From NCBI RefSeq assembly GCF_015471405.1, contig NZ_BLVZ01000004.1, positions 124,001 through 188,000 of the forward strand: 64,000 bases of DNA. Direction: 5' to 3'. Position numbers and translations under genes: made by a program. Each line of letters begins with the position of its first letter. The first letter of the stretch is position 1. Below the pieces are notes generated by a model. That model made no database searches, had not been told where the DNA came from, and saw only the letters and a list, made by a program, of their open reading frames with translations. The DNA is from Pseudomonas cichorii. GTDB lineage: Bacteria > Pseudomonadota > Gammaproteobacteria > Pseudomonadales > Pseudomonadaceae. This document shows positions 41,375 to 50,751 of the stretch, one piece after another.

Positions 41375-42063
41375 TAACGACACACCTGCCACAACCCCAT
41401 ATCCAGATGAAAATGATCACGATGCGCCGCGTTGTATTCCGGCCCCAGCACCGTGCTGAAGTTCTTGCAGGCGCCATCGCGCACCAGCCTTAGAAAGCGC
41501 CCCTTTTCACCGTCATCATTCCAGTCCTTGAGCAGGTTGATTCTCTGCCCGTCAGCCAGACGAAACCCTGCGATATCCAGAGCATTGGCGGTGGCGTGCT
41601 GACTGAGACGGCTATTGGCACGGTTATAGACGTTGCGACAGGCAAAGCTGCCCAAGTGATCGATCCGAGCGACACGCTGGCCAAACACGGCCTGGGCGGC
41701 GGGCTGCAAAGTGTGGATATCGAACAAGGCATAGGCCACAGCAAGCGGGCAACTGGCCAGAAAGCTGCTGCTCAAGGCGATATCGCCACCCTGTATGCGC
41801 AAGGTGTTCTGCAAGGGACATCGGGCAGACGGGTCGCTGTCGGCCTGACGACTGAAACGCAGGCTCGATGAACCCAGCGCCAGATCGCACAGCGCCGGGT
41901 CATCCTTCAACCGCGCCAGTTTGAAAGGCGTCAGCAGGTTAGGCTCAAGCCGCACATCCAGAGGTGCCCACGGGTTCCACTGCGGCGGTACATCGATCCA
42001 GCCTCGCCAGACTGCGACAACGGCTCCCGCACACAACAGCAACCCCAGCAGAAAAATCCGCAT
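41374..42063 (-). CDS. Extensin-like C-terminal domain protein
   Basis: A 229-residue exported or membrane-anchored protein: hydrophobic N-terminus FLLGLLLCAGAVVAVWRGW, then a C-terminal extensin_C domain related to the LAS/VanY metallopeptidase fold. His and Asp residues in LSQHATANALDIAGF and AAHRDHFHLDMG look like zinc ligands. Family proteins are thought to act on the cell wall; activity is inferred. The start codon is 3 nt from the upstream gene's stop. Confidence 0.87.
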   Translation of the reverse strand: MRIFLLGLLLCAGAVVAVWRGWIDVPPQWNPWAPLDVRLEPNLLTPFKLARLKDDPALCDLALGSSSLRFSRQADSDPSARCPLQNTLRIQGGDIALSSSFLASCPLAVAYALFDIHTLQPAAQAVFGQRVARIDHLGSFACRNVYNRANSRLSQHATANALDIAGFRLADGQRINLLKDWNDDGEKGRFLRLVRDGACKNFSTVLGPEYNAAHRDHFHLDMGLWQVCR

Positions 42064-42065
42064 CC

Positions 42066-42899
42066 TCAGCGTTTGAACAATTCATTGAGCTGAGCGAATG
42101 GCAGCCCCTGCTCGGCATAGCTGAAGGTGCCGTGGGTGCGGATCTCTTCTGCGGCCCGATACAGCGCACCGAAGGCCGCACGCGCCATGGAAGAGCCCAC
42201 GCTGATGCGCCTGACGCCACACTCGGTCAGGTCCGCCACCGACAGGGTCACGCCGCTCAGCCCCATCAGAACGTTCACAGGCTTGGGCGCTACGGCCCGA
42301 ACCACGGCGATGACTTCCTCACGAGTCCGCAATCCCGGTGCATACAACACGTCTGCACCGGCTTCGGCGTAGGCCTCAAGGCGGCGCAGGGTGTCGGAGA
42401 AATCCAGCCGGCCATGCAGCAGGTTCTCGGCACGTGCCGTCAGCAGAAAGGGAAACGGCAGGCTACGCGCAGCTGCAACCGCCGCCCTGACGCGCTCGAC
42501 GGACAGCTCGAAATCGTAGATGGGCCGGGCTGCGTTACCGCTGGCATCCTCGATGGAGCCACCGACAATCCCGGTTGCAGCGGCCTTCAACAAGGTCTCG
42601 GCGCATCCTTCAGGGCTGTCGGCAAAGCAGTTCTCCAGATCGGCAGCTACTGGCAACTCGGTTGCTGCAACGATGGCGGCGATATTCTCCAGCCCCTCAT
42701 CGCGACCGACTGCGCCTTCGGCATCGGCTCGCCCCAGGCTGAAAGCAAACCCGGCGCTGGTGGTCGCCAAGGCCTCAAACCCCAGCGAAGCCAGCAGTTT
42801 TGCCGAGCCCGCGTCCCAGGGATTGGGAATGACAAAAGCGCTATCGCGCTCATGCAGTGCCTTGAATGCTTGTGCCCGGTGCAGTTGTCGAGAGTCCAT
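42066..42899 (-). CDS. Isocitrate lyase/PEP mutase superfamily protein
   Basis: A 277-residue TIM-barrel enzyme from ATG 42899 (MDSRQLHRAQAF); ATG 42917 would add six residues. The N-terminal NPWDAGSAKLLASLGFEALATTS and ADLENCFADS with metal-binding acids mark the PEP mutase/oxaloacetate decarboxylase-like branch. The isocitrate lyase KKCGH motif is not seen, so it is not AceA. Substrate unknown. Confidence 0.88.
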   Translation of the reverse strand: MDSRQLHRAQAFKALHERDSAFVIPNPWDAGSAKLLASLGFEALATTSAGFAFSLGRADAEGAVGRDEGLENIAAIVAATELPVAADLENCFADSPEGCAETLLKAAATGIVGGSIEDASGNAARPIYDFELSVERVRAAVAAARSLPFPFLLTARAENLLHGRLDFSDTLRRLEAYAEAGADVLYAPGLRTREEVIAVVRAVAPKPVNVLMGLSGVTLSVADLTECGVRRISVGSSMARAAFGALYRAAEEIRTHGTFSYAEQGLPFAQLNELFKR

Positions 42900-42955
42900 G
42901 AGCTTTTTCCAGGTCATCGTGATGTGGGTGTCTATTGAACCCACAACTATCGACC

Positions 42956-43819
42956 TCAGAGCAAGCCCAGTTGCTCAACTTGCGGCCCGCGATCCAGCTC
43001 GGGCAATGGCGCCAGCCCCGGCAGGCGCGCCATCAGAAACCGATGAAAACGCTGGGCCAGGTCGGGGGCCTTCAGGTTGTCCGGGGTATGGAGAAACACA
43101 TAAGGTGTACGCCCTTCCTCGATCCAGACGGCGACCTTTTCGATCCATTGCGTAAGGTACGGGTCGTTGTCTTCAAGAACCGGACGGCCAATGAAGCGCA
43201 CTTGCGGCGACTGGGTCAATGCAGCCGGGCGTGGCGGCACTCTAGGTTTCTTGGACTGGGCATGCAGGACAGCCGGATCAGTGGACACGCAACTGAACAA
43301 TGCCCGCGAGTCCAGGCAGATACGCTCAACGCCACGGTCCAGCAGCAAGCGATTGAGCATGCGCTCCTCATCGCCCTTCTCAAAAAAGGCCATGTGCCGT
43401 ACTTCCACCGCCAAAGGCACTTTGAGTTCATCGAGAAACCCCGCCAGTTCCGCCAGGCGCTGCGGCGAGAAACTGGCTGGCAGTTGCAGCCAGAATGGCG
43501 ATACCCGTTCGCCAAGGGGCGAAAGCAGTTTCACGAAGGCTTCTGCGGCATCCAGTTGCAGGCGCAGATCGCCCTCGTGACTGATGTCGCGGGGAAACTT
43601 GGCAGTGAAACGAAAATCTTTCGGCAGGACTTCGGCCCAGCGCTGGACTGTGGCGGGCGCGGGACGAGCGTAGAACGTGGTATTGCCTTCGACGACGTTG
43701 AAGACCTGGGCGTAGAGGCGCAGAAAATCGGAAGGACGGGTGTCCTCGGGGTAGAACGACTCACGCCATGCGCTCTCGCTCCATGACGGACATCCCAGAT
43801 AGTAAGGCAGGCTGGACAA
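42956..43819 (-). CDS. DUF72 family protein
   Basis: TIM-barrel-like protein of unknown role, about 287 residues. Diagnostic segments are YYLGCPSWSESAWR, NVVEGNTTFYARP, RFTAKFPRDISH and PFWLQLPASFSPQ. No ATG lies at the right place: TTG 43819, 2 nt after the upstream stop, is preferred because of translational coupling; TTG 43861 would add 14 residues that overlap the upstream gene. The start is the uncertain part, the family is firm. Confidence 0.87.
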   Translation of the reverse strand: MSSLPYYLGCPSWSESAWRESFYPEDTRPSDFLRLYAQVFNVVEGNTTFYARPAPATVQRWAEVLPKDFRFTAKFPRDISHEGDLRLQLDAAEAFVKLLSPLGERVSPFWLQLPASFSPQRLAELAGFLDELKVPLAVEVRHMAFFEKGDEERMLNRLLLDRGVERICLDSRALFSCVSTDPAVLHAQSKKPRVPPRPAALTQSPQVRFIGRPVLEDNDPYLTQWIEKVAVWIEEGRTPYVFLHTPDNLKAPDLAQRFHRFLMARLPGLAPLPELDRGPQVEQLGLL

Positions 43820-43821
43820 GA

Positions 43822-44139
43822 TCAGACGTGGAGATCGAGCCCCGACACTTCCAGGTCCCAATCCACAAAACTGGCCGTGGTCAGATAGCTGGCCAAAGCG
43901 TTGGCGACACGAGTGCTCATGGAGCGGGGGAAGATAATGTCCTGCGGACGGGCAGGCACGTTGGCAGTAGAGCCAATCTGCGCCTGACCCGAAGACTCGC
44001 GACGCGACGCCTGGGCGGGAGGCGACGGCAACTCAACATCACCATCGATTTCCTCGAAAGAGCCTTCAACGGTCGAAGGAGCCTTCTTGGGCTTTCGCTT
44101 GATGGGGTATGAACGTGATGAGGGTCCGTCTATGCGCAT
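43822..44139 (-). CDS. Small hypothetical protein, 105 aa
   Basis: A basic then Ser/Pro-rich N-terminus (SSRSYPIKRKPKKAPSTVEG) is followed by a helical C-terminal part (STRVANALASYLTTASFVDWD). No signal peptide or known domain. It is directly upstream of the DUF72 gene with a 2-nt gap. The composition is normal for this genome, so I judge it real; the function is unknown. Confidence 0.65.
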   Translation of the reverse strand: MRIDGPSSRSYPIKRKPKKAPSTVEGSFEEIDGDVELPSPPAQASRRESSGQAQIGSTANVPARPQDIIFPRSMSTRVANALASYLTTASFVDWDLEVSGLDLHV

Positions 44140-44300
44140 CGATATCTACTCGGCGTCTTGTAGTGGCAATTTAACGTCACAGGCCGGGAATTGGCAATTC
44201 CGTGAACGATAACTAGACCACACATATTGCAAATTGTTTGCGCCGTCGGGCATAACCAACGGATTAGTCGACAAGTGGTAGATGGCTAATTGACATTTTC

Positions 44301-44377
44301 GTGGGAGCGAATTTATTCGCGAACCATTCCAGGCGATCTATTTTCTTTGGCCTCTTCGCGACTGAAGTCGCTCCTAC
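44301..44377. repeat. REP doublet overlapping the tsaB stop
   Basis: Inverted REP units GTGGGAGCGAATTTATTCGC (44301-44323 region) and the partner ending GTCGCTCCTAC (44355-44377). The right edge contains the tsaB TAG stop (44374-44376). The rest of 44140-44300 holds nothing recognisable. Confidence 0.88.
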
Positions 44378-45051
44378 TTTGGCCCCTTGGGCGTCGCCAC
44401 CTTGTCGCGCAGATAGACTGGCTGTGCATCGTCTGCCGGAATCGACTCGCCACGGTTCCAGGCAAACGTCGCCAGGGTCAGCAGATCCTGGGCATGTGGG
44501 AGCATGCTGGCGTCCTGACCGACCAGCGAAAGCGGAATACGCTCGGCATAACCCCAGCCAGTACCGGCACCGAACCATTGACCGTCGGCATCGACAGGCA
44601 ATGCAACCTGCTCGGGCGGCAGAACCGCTTCGTTGCCGACCAGACGCATCTCACCGGCCGTTTCGCGATAGCAACCCCAATAGACTTCATCCATCCGGGC
44701 ATCGATAGCCGAAGCGACCTGCAAGGCACCGTACTCACGATGGGCTCGTTGCGCCAGCACTGCCAGGTTCGAGACCGGCAACACCGGGCGCTCCAGCGCG
44801 AAGGCCAGCCCCTGAACCACACCGATGGCAATACGCACGCCGGTGAAAGCGCCCGGACCACGACCGAAAGCGATGGCATCCAGTGCCGACATGGCAATGC
44901 CCGCCTCGGCCAGCAGATCCTTGATCATGGGCAGCAGGCGCTGGGCATGCAGACGCGGGATCACCTCATAGTGGCTCAGTACCTTGCCGTCATGCAGCAA
45001 AGCGACCGAGCAGGCTTCAGTGGCGGTGTCCAGGGCCAGCAAGGTGGTCAT
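44374..45051 (-). CDS. tsaB: tRNA t6A biosynthesis protein TsaB
   Basis: Non-catalytic partner of TsaD in the TsaBDE complex that makes N6-threonylcarbamoyladenosine at tRNA A37. The 225-residue ASKHA-fold protein has MTTLLALDTATEACSVALL and FGRGPGAFTGVRIAIGVVQG. The product t6A is the substrate of TcdA, also in this window. It lies 90 nt downstream of adk. Confidence 0.95.
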   Translation of the reverse strand: MTTLLALDTATEACSVALLHDGKVLSHYEVIPRLHAQRLLPMIKDLLAEAGIAMSALDAIAFGRGPGAFTGVRIAIGVVQGLAFALERPVLPVSNLAVLAQRAHREYGALQVASAIDARMDEVYWGCYRETAGEMRLVGNEAVLPPEQVALPVDADGQWFGAGTGWGYAERIPLSLVGQDASMLPHAQDLLTLATFAWNRGESIPADDAQPVYLRDKVATPKGPK

Positions 45052-45097
45052 CGGTGTATCCGTCTTCGTTGGAAAAAGTGACGCAGTATAAATGACA

Positions 45098-45119
45098 AAT
45101 GGCCCGCAAGCGGGCCATT
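45098..45119 (-). terminator. Hairpin terminator between adk and tsaB
   Basis: A 10-bp perfect stem AATGGCCCGC/GCGGGCCATT with a 2-nt loop, followed on the minus strand by TGTCATTT. It lies 22 nt past the adk stop. The U-tract is interrupted, so read-through into tsaB is possible. Confidence 0.6.
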
Positions 45120-45141
45120 GTTGAACTCAGGCCTTGCGGGC

Positions 45142-45981
<840 letters not shown>

Positions 45982-46070
45982 TCAATGCCCCTGACGGGAT
46001 AAACACCTGCCCTGCCCCCATGTCGCCATTGCGCTGACATCGGCGCGCTGGCGACATGCTCCCCAACCTG

Positions 46071-48707
46071 TCAGCCCGTATTGCGCAATCCGGCTGCAAT
46101 GCCCGCAACAGAGACCAGTAAAGCCAGTTCCAGAGGACTGTCCAGGCTGGATTCACGATGGCGGGAACGGGCAAGAAGCTCGGCCTGGAGCAAATGCAGC
46201 GGGTCCAGATAAGTGTTGCGCAGGCTGATGAATTCCAGCGTCTCCGGACTGTGCGCCAACAGTTGTTGCTGCCCGGTCAGGCCCAGGACAACTGCGCAGG
46301 CCTGCGACAATAGGCCGCGCAGATGCGAGCCCAAATGTTGCAGTTCAGGGCTCACCAGGCGGTCATCGTAGAGCTGGGCGATGTCTGCATCAGCCTTGGC
46401 CAACACCATTTCCAGCATATCGATGCGGGTGCGGAAGAATGGCCAGTGCTCGCGCATCTGCGCCAGCACATCGCCTTCGCCACGCTCCAGCGCCTTGCTC
46501 AGGGCGGCTTCCCAGCCGAGCCAGGCGGGTAGCATCAGGCGCGTCTGGGTCCAGGCAAAGATCCATGGAATGGCCCGCAGGCTCTCGACACCTCCTGCAC
46601 GACGCTTGGCCGGACGGCTGCCCAGCGGCAAGCGGCCCAACTCCTGCTCGGGCGTGGCCTGACTGAAATACTCGACGAACTCGGGGTTTTCCCGCACTAC
46701 GGCACGGTAGGCATTTACCCCGTCGGCCGCCATCTGATCCATCATCTGTCGCCAGGACGGCTCTGGCAAAGGAGGAGGAAGCAGGGTTGCTTCCAGAACC
46801 GCTGCCAGATACAGGTTGAGGTTCTGCTCGGCAATGTCCGGCAGACCAAATTTGAAACGAATCATTTCGCCCTGCTCGGTCGTGCGGAAACGCCCCGCAA
46901 CCGAACCTGGCGGCTGCGACAGAATCGCCGCATGAGCCGGACCACCACCACGCCCGACCGTGCCGCCACGACCATGGAACAACAGCAGTTCGACTTGCTG
47001 TTCGCGGCAGATCCCGACCAGTTTTTCCTGCGCCCGATACTGCGCCCATGCAGCAGCAGTGGTGCCCGCATCCTTGGCGGAGTCCGAATAGCCGATCATC
47101 ACTTCCTGCGGGCCGTGCAAGCGCGAACGATAACCCGGCAGGCTTAGAAGGCGTTCGATCACCGGCCCGGCGTTATCCAGGTCAGCCAGGGTCTCGAACA
47201 ACGGCACCACGCGCATCGGCCGTTGCAGGCCTGCCTCCTTGAGCAGCAATTGCACCGCGAGTACATCCGATGCTGCACCGGCCATGGAGATCACGTAAGA
47301 ACCCAGCGAAGCCGCAGGTGCAGCAGCCACTACCCGGCACGTTGCCAGAACTTCGGCGGTGTCGGCAGCCGGTTTGAAATGGCCGGGAAGCAAGGGACGG
47401 CGGTTGCTCAATTCACGCAACAGGAAGTCGATGCGCGTCGGCTCATCCCAGTCTTCGTAACGACCCAGGCCCAGATAGTCGGTGATTTCGGTCATCGCCG
47501 CGCTGTGACGGCTGGAATCCTGGCGCACGTCCAGACGCACCAGAAACAGACCGAACGTCACCGCACGACGCAGGCAATCGAGCAGCGGCCCATCGGCGAT
47601 CACTCCCATTCCACAGTCATGCAGCGACTGGAAGCACAGCATGAGAGGTTCAAGCAGTTCACGGTTATCGTGCAGTACGGCATCCGGCGCAGGCTGTGGC
47701 GCCGTCAGCGAAGCATTGGCCCAGTTTCGGGTGGCCCTGAGACGTTCACGCAAACGCTTGAGTTCGGCACGATAAGGTTCGGCACTCTCACCGACGCTGG
47801 CGCGCAAGGCATCGCTGGCCTGTTGCATGGAAAGGTCGGCAGCCAGTTGGTCTACATCCCGCAGGAAAAGATCGGCGGCCATCCAGCGCGCCAGCAGCAG
47901 GACCTCGCGGGTGACGCTGGCCGTGACATTGGGGTTGCCATCGCGGTCACCGCCCATCCATGAAGCAAAGCGGATCGGCGCGGCCTCCAGCGGTAAATGC
48001 AGCCCGGTGGCGGCTTGCAGCGCCTGATCGGCCTTGCGCAGATAGCTTGGAATCGCATGCCAGAGCGAGTGCTCGATGACCGCAAAACCCCATTTGGCTT
48101 CATCGACAGGCGTGGGCCGGATACGGCGGATTTCTTCGGTGTGCCAGGCTTCAGCGATCAGGCGTTGCAGTCGGGAAGTGATCTGTTCGCGTTCGATGCT
48201 GTTGAGGTCGCGATGGTCCAGAGCCGCCAGTTGCGCGGCAATGGCGTCGTATTTCTGGATCAGGGTACGACGTGCCACCTCGGTGGGGTGCGCAGTGAGC
48301 ACTAACTCGATCTCCAGCTTGCCTAACTGGCGTGCCAGAGCATCGGGAGAATGGCCTTCTGCCTTGAGGCGATCGAGCAGTTCCGGCAACACCCGCGCCT
48401 CGAAAGGCTGGGGCTGGGAATTATCGCGACGGCGCATCAGTTGGTACTGCTCGGCGATATTGGCCAGATTCAGAAACTGGTTGAAGGCTCGCGCCACAGG
48501 CAACAGTTCGTCATCGTCCAGGCTGTCGACACTGGAACTCAACTGCTCGGCACCCGCCGCAGAGCCGCGCCTGCCGGCCTTGGCACTCTTGCGAATACGC
48601 TCGATCTTGTCGAGAAAAGCGGCCCCGCGCTGGTCGCGAATCGTGTTCCCCAAAAGCTCGCCCAGCAAGTGGACGTCTTCTCGCAAACGCGCATCGATAT
48701 CGGCCAT
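46071..48707 (-). CDS. ppc: Phosphoenolpyruvate carboxylase
   Basis: Anaplerotic enzyme forming oxaloacetate from PEP and bicarbonate. From ATG 48707 it has 878 residues. Catalytic motifs are [13 protein letters not shown] (His near 140), [28 protein letters not shown], and the C-terminal LRNTG that reaches the allosteric/active region. The frame upstream to 48770 is not family-like. The C-terminus and length are complete. Confidence 0.98.
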   Translation of the reverse strand: MADIDARLREDVHLLGELLGNTIRDQRGAAFLDKIERIRKSAKAGRRGSAAGAEQLSSSVDSLDDDELLPVARAFNQFLNLANIAEQYQLMRRRDNSQPQPFEARVLPELLDRLKAEGHSPDALARQLGKLEIELVLTAHPTEVARRTLIQKYDAIAAQLAALDHRDLNSIEREQITSRLQRLIAEAWHTEEIRRIRPTPVDEAKWGFAVIEHSLWHAIPSYLRKADQALQAATGLHLPLEAAPIRFASWMGGDRDGNPNVTASVTREVLLLARWMAADLFLRDVDQLAADLSMQQASDALRASVGESAEPYRAELKRLRERLRATRNWANASLTAPQPAPDAVLHDNRELLEPLMLCFQSLHDCGMGVIADGPLLDCLRRAVTFGLFLVRLDVRQDSSRHSAAMTEITDYLGLGRYEDWDEPTRIDFLLRELSNRRPLLPGHFKPAADTAEVLATCRVVAAAPAASLGSYVISMAGAASDVLAVQLLLKEAGLQRPMRVVPLFETLADLDNAGPVIERLLSLPGYRSRLHGPQEVMIGYSDSAKDAGTTAAAWAQYRAQEKLVGICREQQVELLLFHGRGGTVGRGGGPAHAAILSQPPGSVAGRFRTTEQGEMIRFKFGLPDIAEQNLNLYLAAVLEATLLPPPLPEPSWRQMMDQMAADGVNAYRAVVRENPEFVEYFSQATPEQELGRLPLGSRPAKRRAGGVESLRAIPWIFAWTQTRLMLPAWLGWEAALSKALERGEGDVLAQMREHWPFFRTRIDMLEMVLAKADADIAQLYDDRLVSPELQHLGSHLRGLLSQACAVVLGLTGQQQLLAHSPETLEFISLRNTYLDPLHLLQAELLARSRHRESSLDSPLELALLVSVAGIAAGLRNTG

Positions 48708-48735
48708 CGTTCTCTCCCCCTGTTCTTGTATAGAT

Positions 48736-48761
48736 AGCTTGTATGGGTGGCTTGTATGGGT
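48736..48761. repeat. 13-nt tandem repeat before ppc
   Basis: Two adjacent copies of RGCTTGTATGGGT (48736-48748 and 48749-48761), 29 nt before the ppc start on the minus strand, so probably in the ppc leader or promoter. A third partial CTTGTAT lies just beside it at 48725. It could be a repeated protein-binding site or slippage. Confidence 0.55.
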
Positions 48762-48988
48762 AGTTTTCAATGAACTGTGCCCAACAGTGCACCAAAAACC
48801 TGTGCCGCGACAAATTCTTGTATCCCTTCAACCGCTGACGTGCCCTTTTGCGGACAGAGGTTAATCGGCTCAAAGGGCCATTACAGCCCGCCCGTTTCAA
48901 TGTGTGGGCCTGTATTTACCTGCCTCGCCAAAAGGGTGATAGAGCGCAAGTAACCGGCGAATCCTGACCGTGTTGAAAAAATTCAACT

Positions 48989-49016
48989 GAACTATTCAAA
49001 AAACGTACAGGTCGGA
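48989..49016 (+). promoter_or_regulatory. Candidate AlgU (sigma-22) promoter of the lptF operon
   Basis: GAACTA, a 17-nt spacer and TCGGA resemble the AlgU consensus GAACTT-N16/17-TCTGA and lie about 105 nt before the DUF4398 lipoprotein start. LptF is known in P. aeruginosa as AlgU-controlled, which makes the match more credible. By-eye match with two deviations. Confidence 0.4.
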
Positions 49017-49120
49017 GCCATTGACCATTACAGGAAAGCCACAAGGCAGCGGGACCACTCCCTGAAGCCTTCCGGCCAGGAAAAATGACTGTCATGGATA
49101 ACCACGTTCGGAGTCTGACA

Positions 49121-49534
49121 ATGGAGTTGATCACCATGAACACCCTTACTGCCAAATCCAAGTTCAAAAGCCTGCGCGGGCTGAAACTGGCTGCGCTGGC
49201 CCTGGGTAGCACCTTCATTCTGGCCGGTTGCGCGGGTAACCCTCCAACCGAGCAGTACGCAGTGACTCAGTCGGCCGTCAACAGTGCAGTCAGCGCTGGC
49301 GGGACCGAGTACGCCGCGGTGGAAACGAAGTCGGCCCAGGACAAACTCAAGCAAGCCGACCTGGCCATGCAGGAACATAAATACGACGAAGCGCGCCGTC
49401 TGGCCGAGCAAGCCGAATGGGATGCCCGTGTAGCCGAACGTAAATCGCAGGCCGCCAAGGCCGAGAAAGCCGTGCAGGATGCTCGTCAGGGCGTCAACGA
49501 ACTACGTGAAGAAGGCCTGCGTCAGGTGCAATAA
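49121..49534 (+). CDS. DUF4398 lipoprotein
   Basis: A 137-residue precursor with a lipoprotein signal; the lipobox LAGC falls near residue 37. The mature part is helical and charged (AQDKLKQADLAMQEHKYDEA), the DUF4398 pattern, probably coiled coil. ATG 49121 has GGAG 7-8 nt upstream; ATG 49136 is an equally plausible start. It lies 59 nt before lptF and shares similarity with LptF's N-terminal part, so the two likely work together at the outer membrane. Confidence 0.88.
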   Translation: MELITMNTLTAKSKFKSLRGLKLAALALGSTFILAGCAGNPPTEQYAVTQSAVNSAVSAGGTEYAAVETKSAQDKLKQADLAMQEHKYDEARRLAEQAEWDARVAERKSQAAKAEKAVQDARQGVNELREEGLRQVQ

Positions 49535-49593
49535 GCCCAGATCGCACTCTACGTTTTTCATGCATTGGTAATTGATTAAAGGACGATCCTATT

Positions 49594-50376
49594 ATGCGCA
49601 AACAATTGATGATCCCTGCCCTGCTGGCCATGAGCGTAGCCTTGGCGGCCTGTGCCACTAAACCGAACCCTAATCTGGAACAGGCGCGGACCAACTTCTC
49701 GGCCCTGCAAAGCAACCCGCAAGCGACCAAGGTCGCCGCCCTTGAAACCAAGGACGCCAGCGACTGGCTGGACAAGGCTGACAAAGCATTCCGCGACAAG
49801 GAAGACGAAAAGAAAGTCGACCAGTTGGCTTACCTGACCAATCAGCGCGTTGAACTGGCCAAAGAGACCATCAACCTGCGTACTTCCGAAGCGGCCCTGC
49901 AAAACGCCTCTGCCGAGCGCGCCAAGGCTCGTCTGGACGCTCGCGATGCACAGATCGCCCAGCTCAAGAACAGCCTGAACGCCAAGCAGACCGAACGTGG
50001 CACCCTGGTGACCTTCGGTGACGTGCTGTTCGACCTGAACCGTGCCGAACTCAAGCCGGGCGCACAGGGCAACATCTCCAAGCTCGCGCAGTTCCTGCAG
50101 GAAAACCCGGATCGTAAAGTGATCGTCGAAGGCTATACCGACAGTACCGGCTCCGCCGAGTACAACCAGTCGCTGTCCGAGCGTCGTGCCAACTCGGTAC
50201 GTGCCGCGCTGGTTCGTGTAGGTGTAGACCCATCGCGCATCGTCGCTCAGGGCTATGGCAAGGAATACCCGGTGGCTGACAACACCAGCAACTCGGGCCG
50301 CGCCATGAACCGTCGTGTGGAAGTGACGATTTCCAACGACAACCAGCCAGTGGCTCCGCGCTCTTCGCTGCGTTAA
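49594..50376 (+). CDS. lptF: OmpA-family outer-membrane lipoprotein LptF
   Basis: A 260-residue lipoprotein: signal with lipobox LAAC near residue 20, a helical DUF4398-like middle (about 25-130), and a C-terminal OmpA-like peptidoglycan-binding domain (VTFGDVLFDLNRAELKPGA; VEGYTDSTGSAEYNQSLSERR; NRRVEVTI). The sequence and its partner gene match P. aeruginosa PA3692 (LptF) as I remember it, a stress-induced protein. It ends just before a REP doublet. Confidence 0.9.
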   Translation: MRKQLMIPALLAMSVALAACATKPNPNLEQARTNFSALQSNPQATKVAALETKDASDWLDKADKAFRDKEDEKKVDQLAYLTNQRVELAKETINLRTSEAALQNASAERAKARLDARDAQIAQLKNSLNAKQTERGTLVTFGDVLFDLNRAELKPGAQGNISKLAQFLQENPDRKVIVEGYTDSTGSAEYNQSLSERRANSVRAALVRVGVDPSRIVAQGYGKEYPVADNTSNSGRAMNRRVEVTISNDNQPVAPRSSLR

Positions 50377-50383
50377 TCGCTCG

Positions 50384-50433
50384 TTCGCGAATGAATTCGC
50401 TCCTACCGGCGTAGGAGCGACTTCAGTCGCGAA
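50384..50433. repeat. REP doublet after lptF
   Basis: Two inverted REP units (50384-50406 and 50411-50433) separated by 4 nt, with the CTAC/GTAG ends facing inward, the opposite orientation to the pairs at 34755 and 44301. It separates convergent genes. Confidence 0.88.
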
Positions 50434-50436
50434 AGC

Positions 50437-50751
50437 CTATCTAATCTCCTGCCCCATACAGCGCACAGCCTGTTTCTTGTTGTTGACCAACACGCCCGAC
50501 AGCCCTTTCCGGGACGTGTCGAACAGCACCAGCACCCCATCAATGCATTGCGCCACTTCCGCAGCGGGGGTCGCGGCGATCTTGTAGTCCTCCCCCGGCA
50601 CGGTCTTGAGCATGGTGAAGTCACTGAGCAGCAAGGCATCTTCGGGCCTGGCAAAGTGCAGATAGCCGTAGAACCACAGGCACCCGACCGTACCGATGAT
50701 GGTGCCGATGCCGGTGAGGATCAGTGGGATAAGGTTACGCTCTTCACTCAT
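50437..50751 (-). CDS. Small membrane-anchored hypothetical protein, 104 aa
   Basis: One N-terminal transmembrane segment (LIPLILTGIGTIIGTVGCLW) followed by about 75 residues, probably extracytoplasmic. No known domain. It overlaps the upstream hydrolase gene by 8 nt, so the two are cotranscribed and translationally coupled. Confidence 0.78.
   Translation of the reverse strand: MSEERNLIPLILTGIGTIIGTVGCLWFYGYLHFARPEDALLLSDFTMLKTVPGEDYKIAATPAAEVAQCIDGVLVLFDTSRKGLSGVLVNNKKQAVRCMGQEIR

Larger units (their letters stand above)
48708..49120. promoter_or_regulatory. Divergent intergenic region between ppc and the DUF4398 lipoprotein gene
   Basis: 413 nt without a supported gene. It contains a 13-nt tandem repeat near the ppc start and an AlgU-like promoter match on the lipoprotein side (listed separately). 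No sRNA is evident by eye. Confidence 0.6.
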
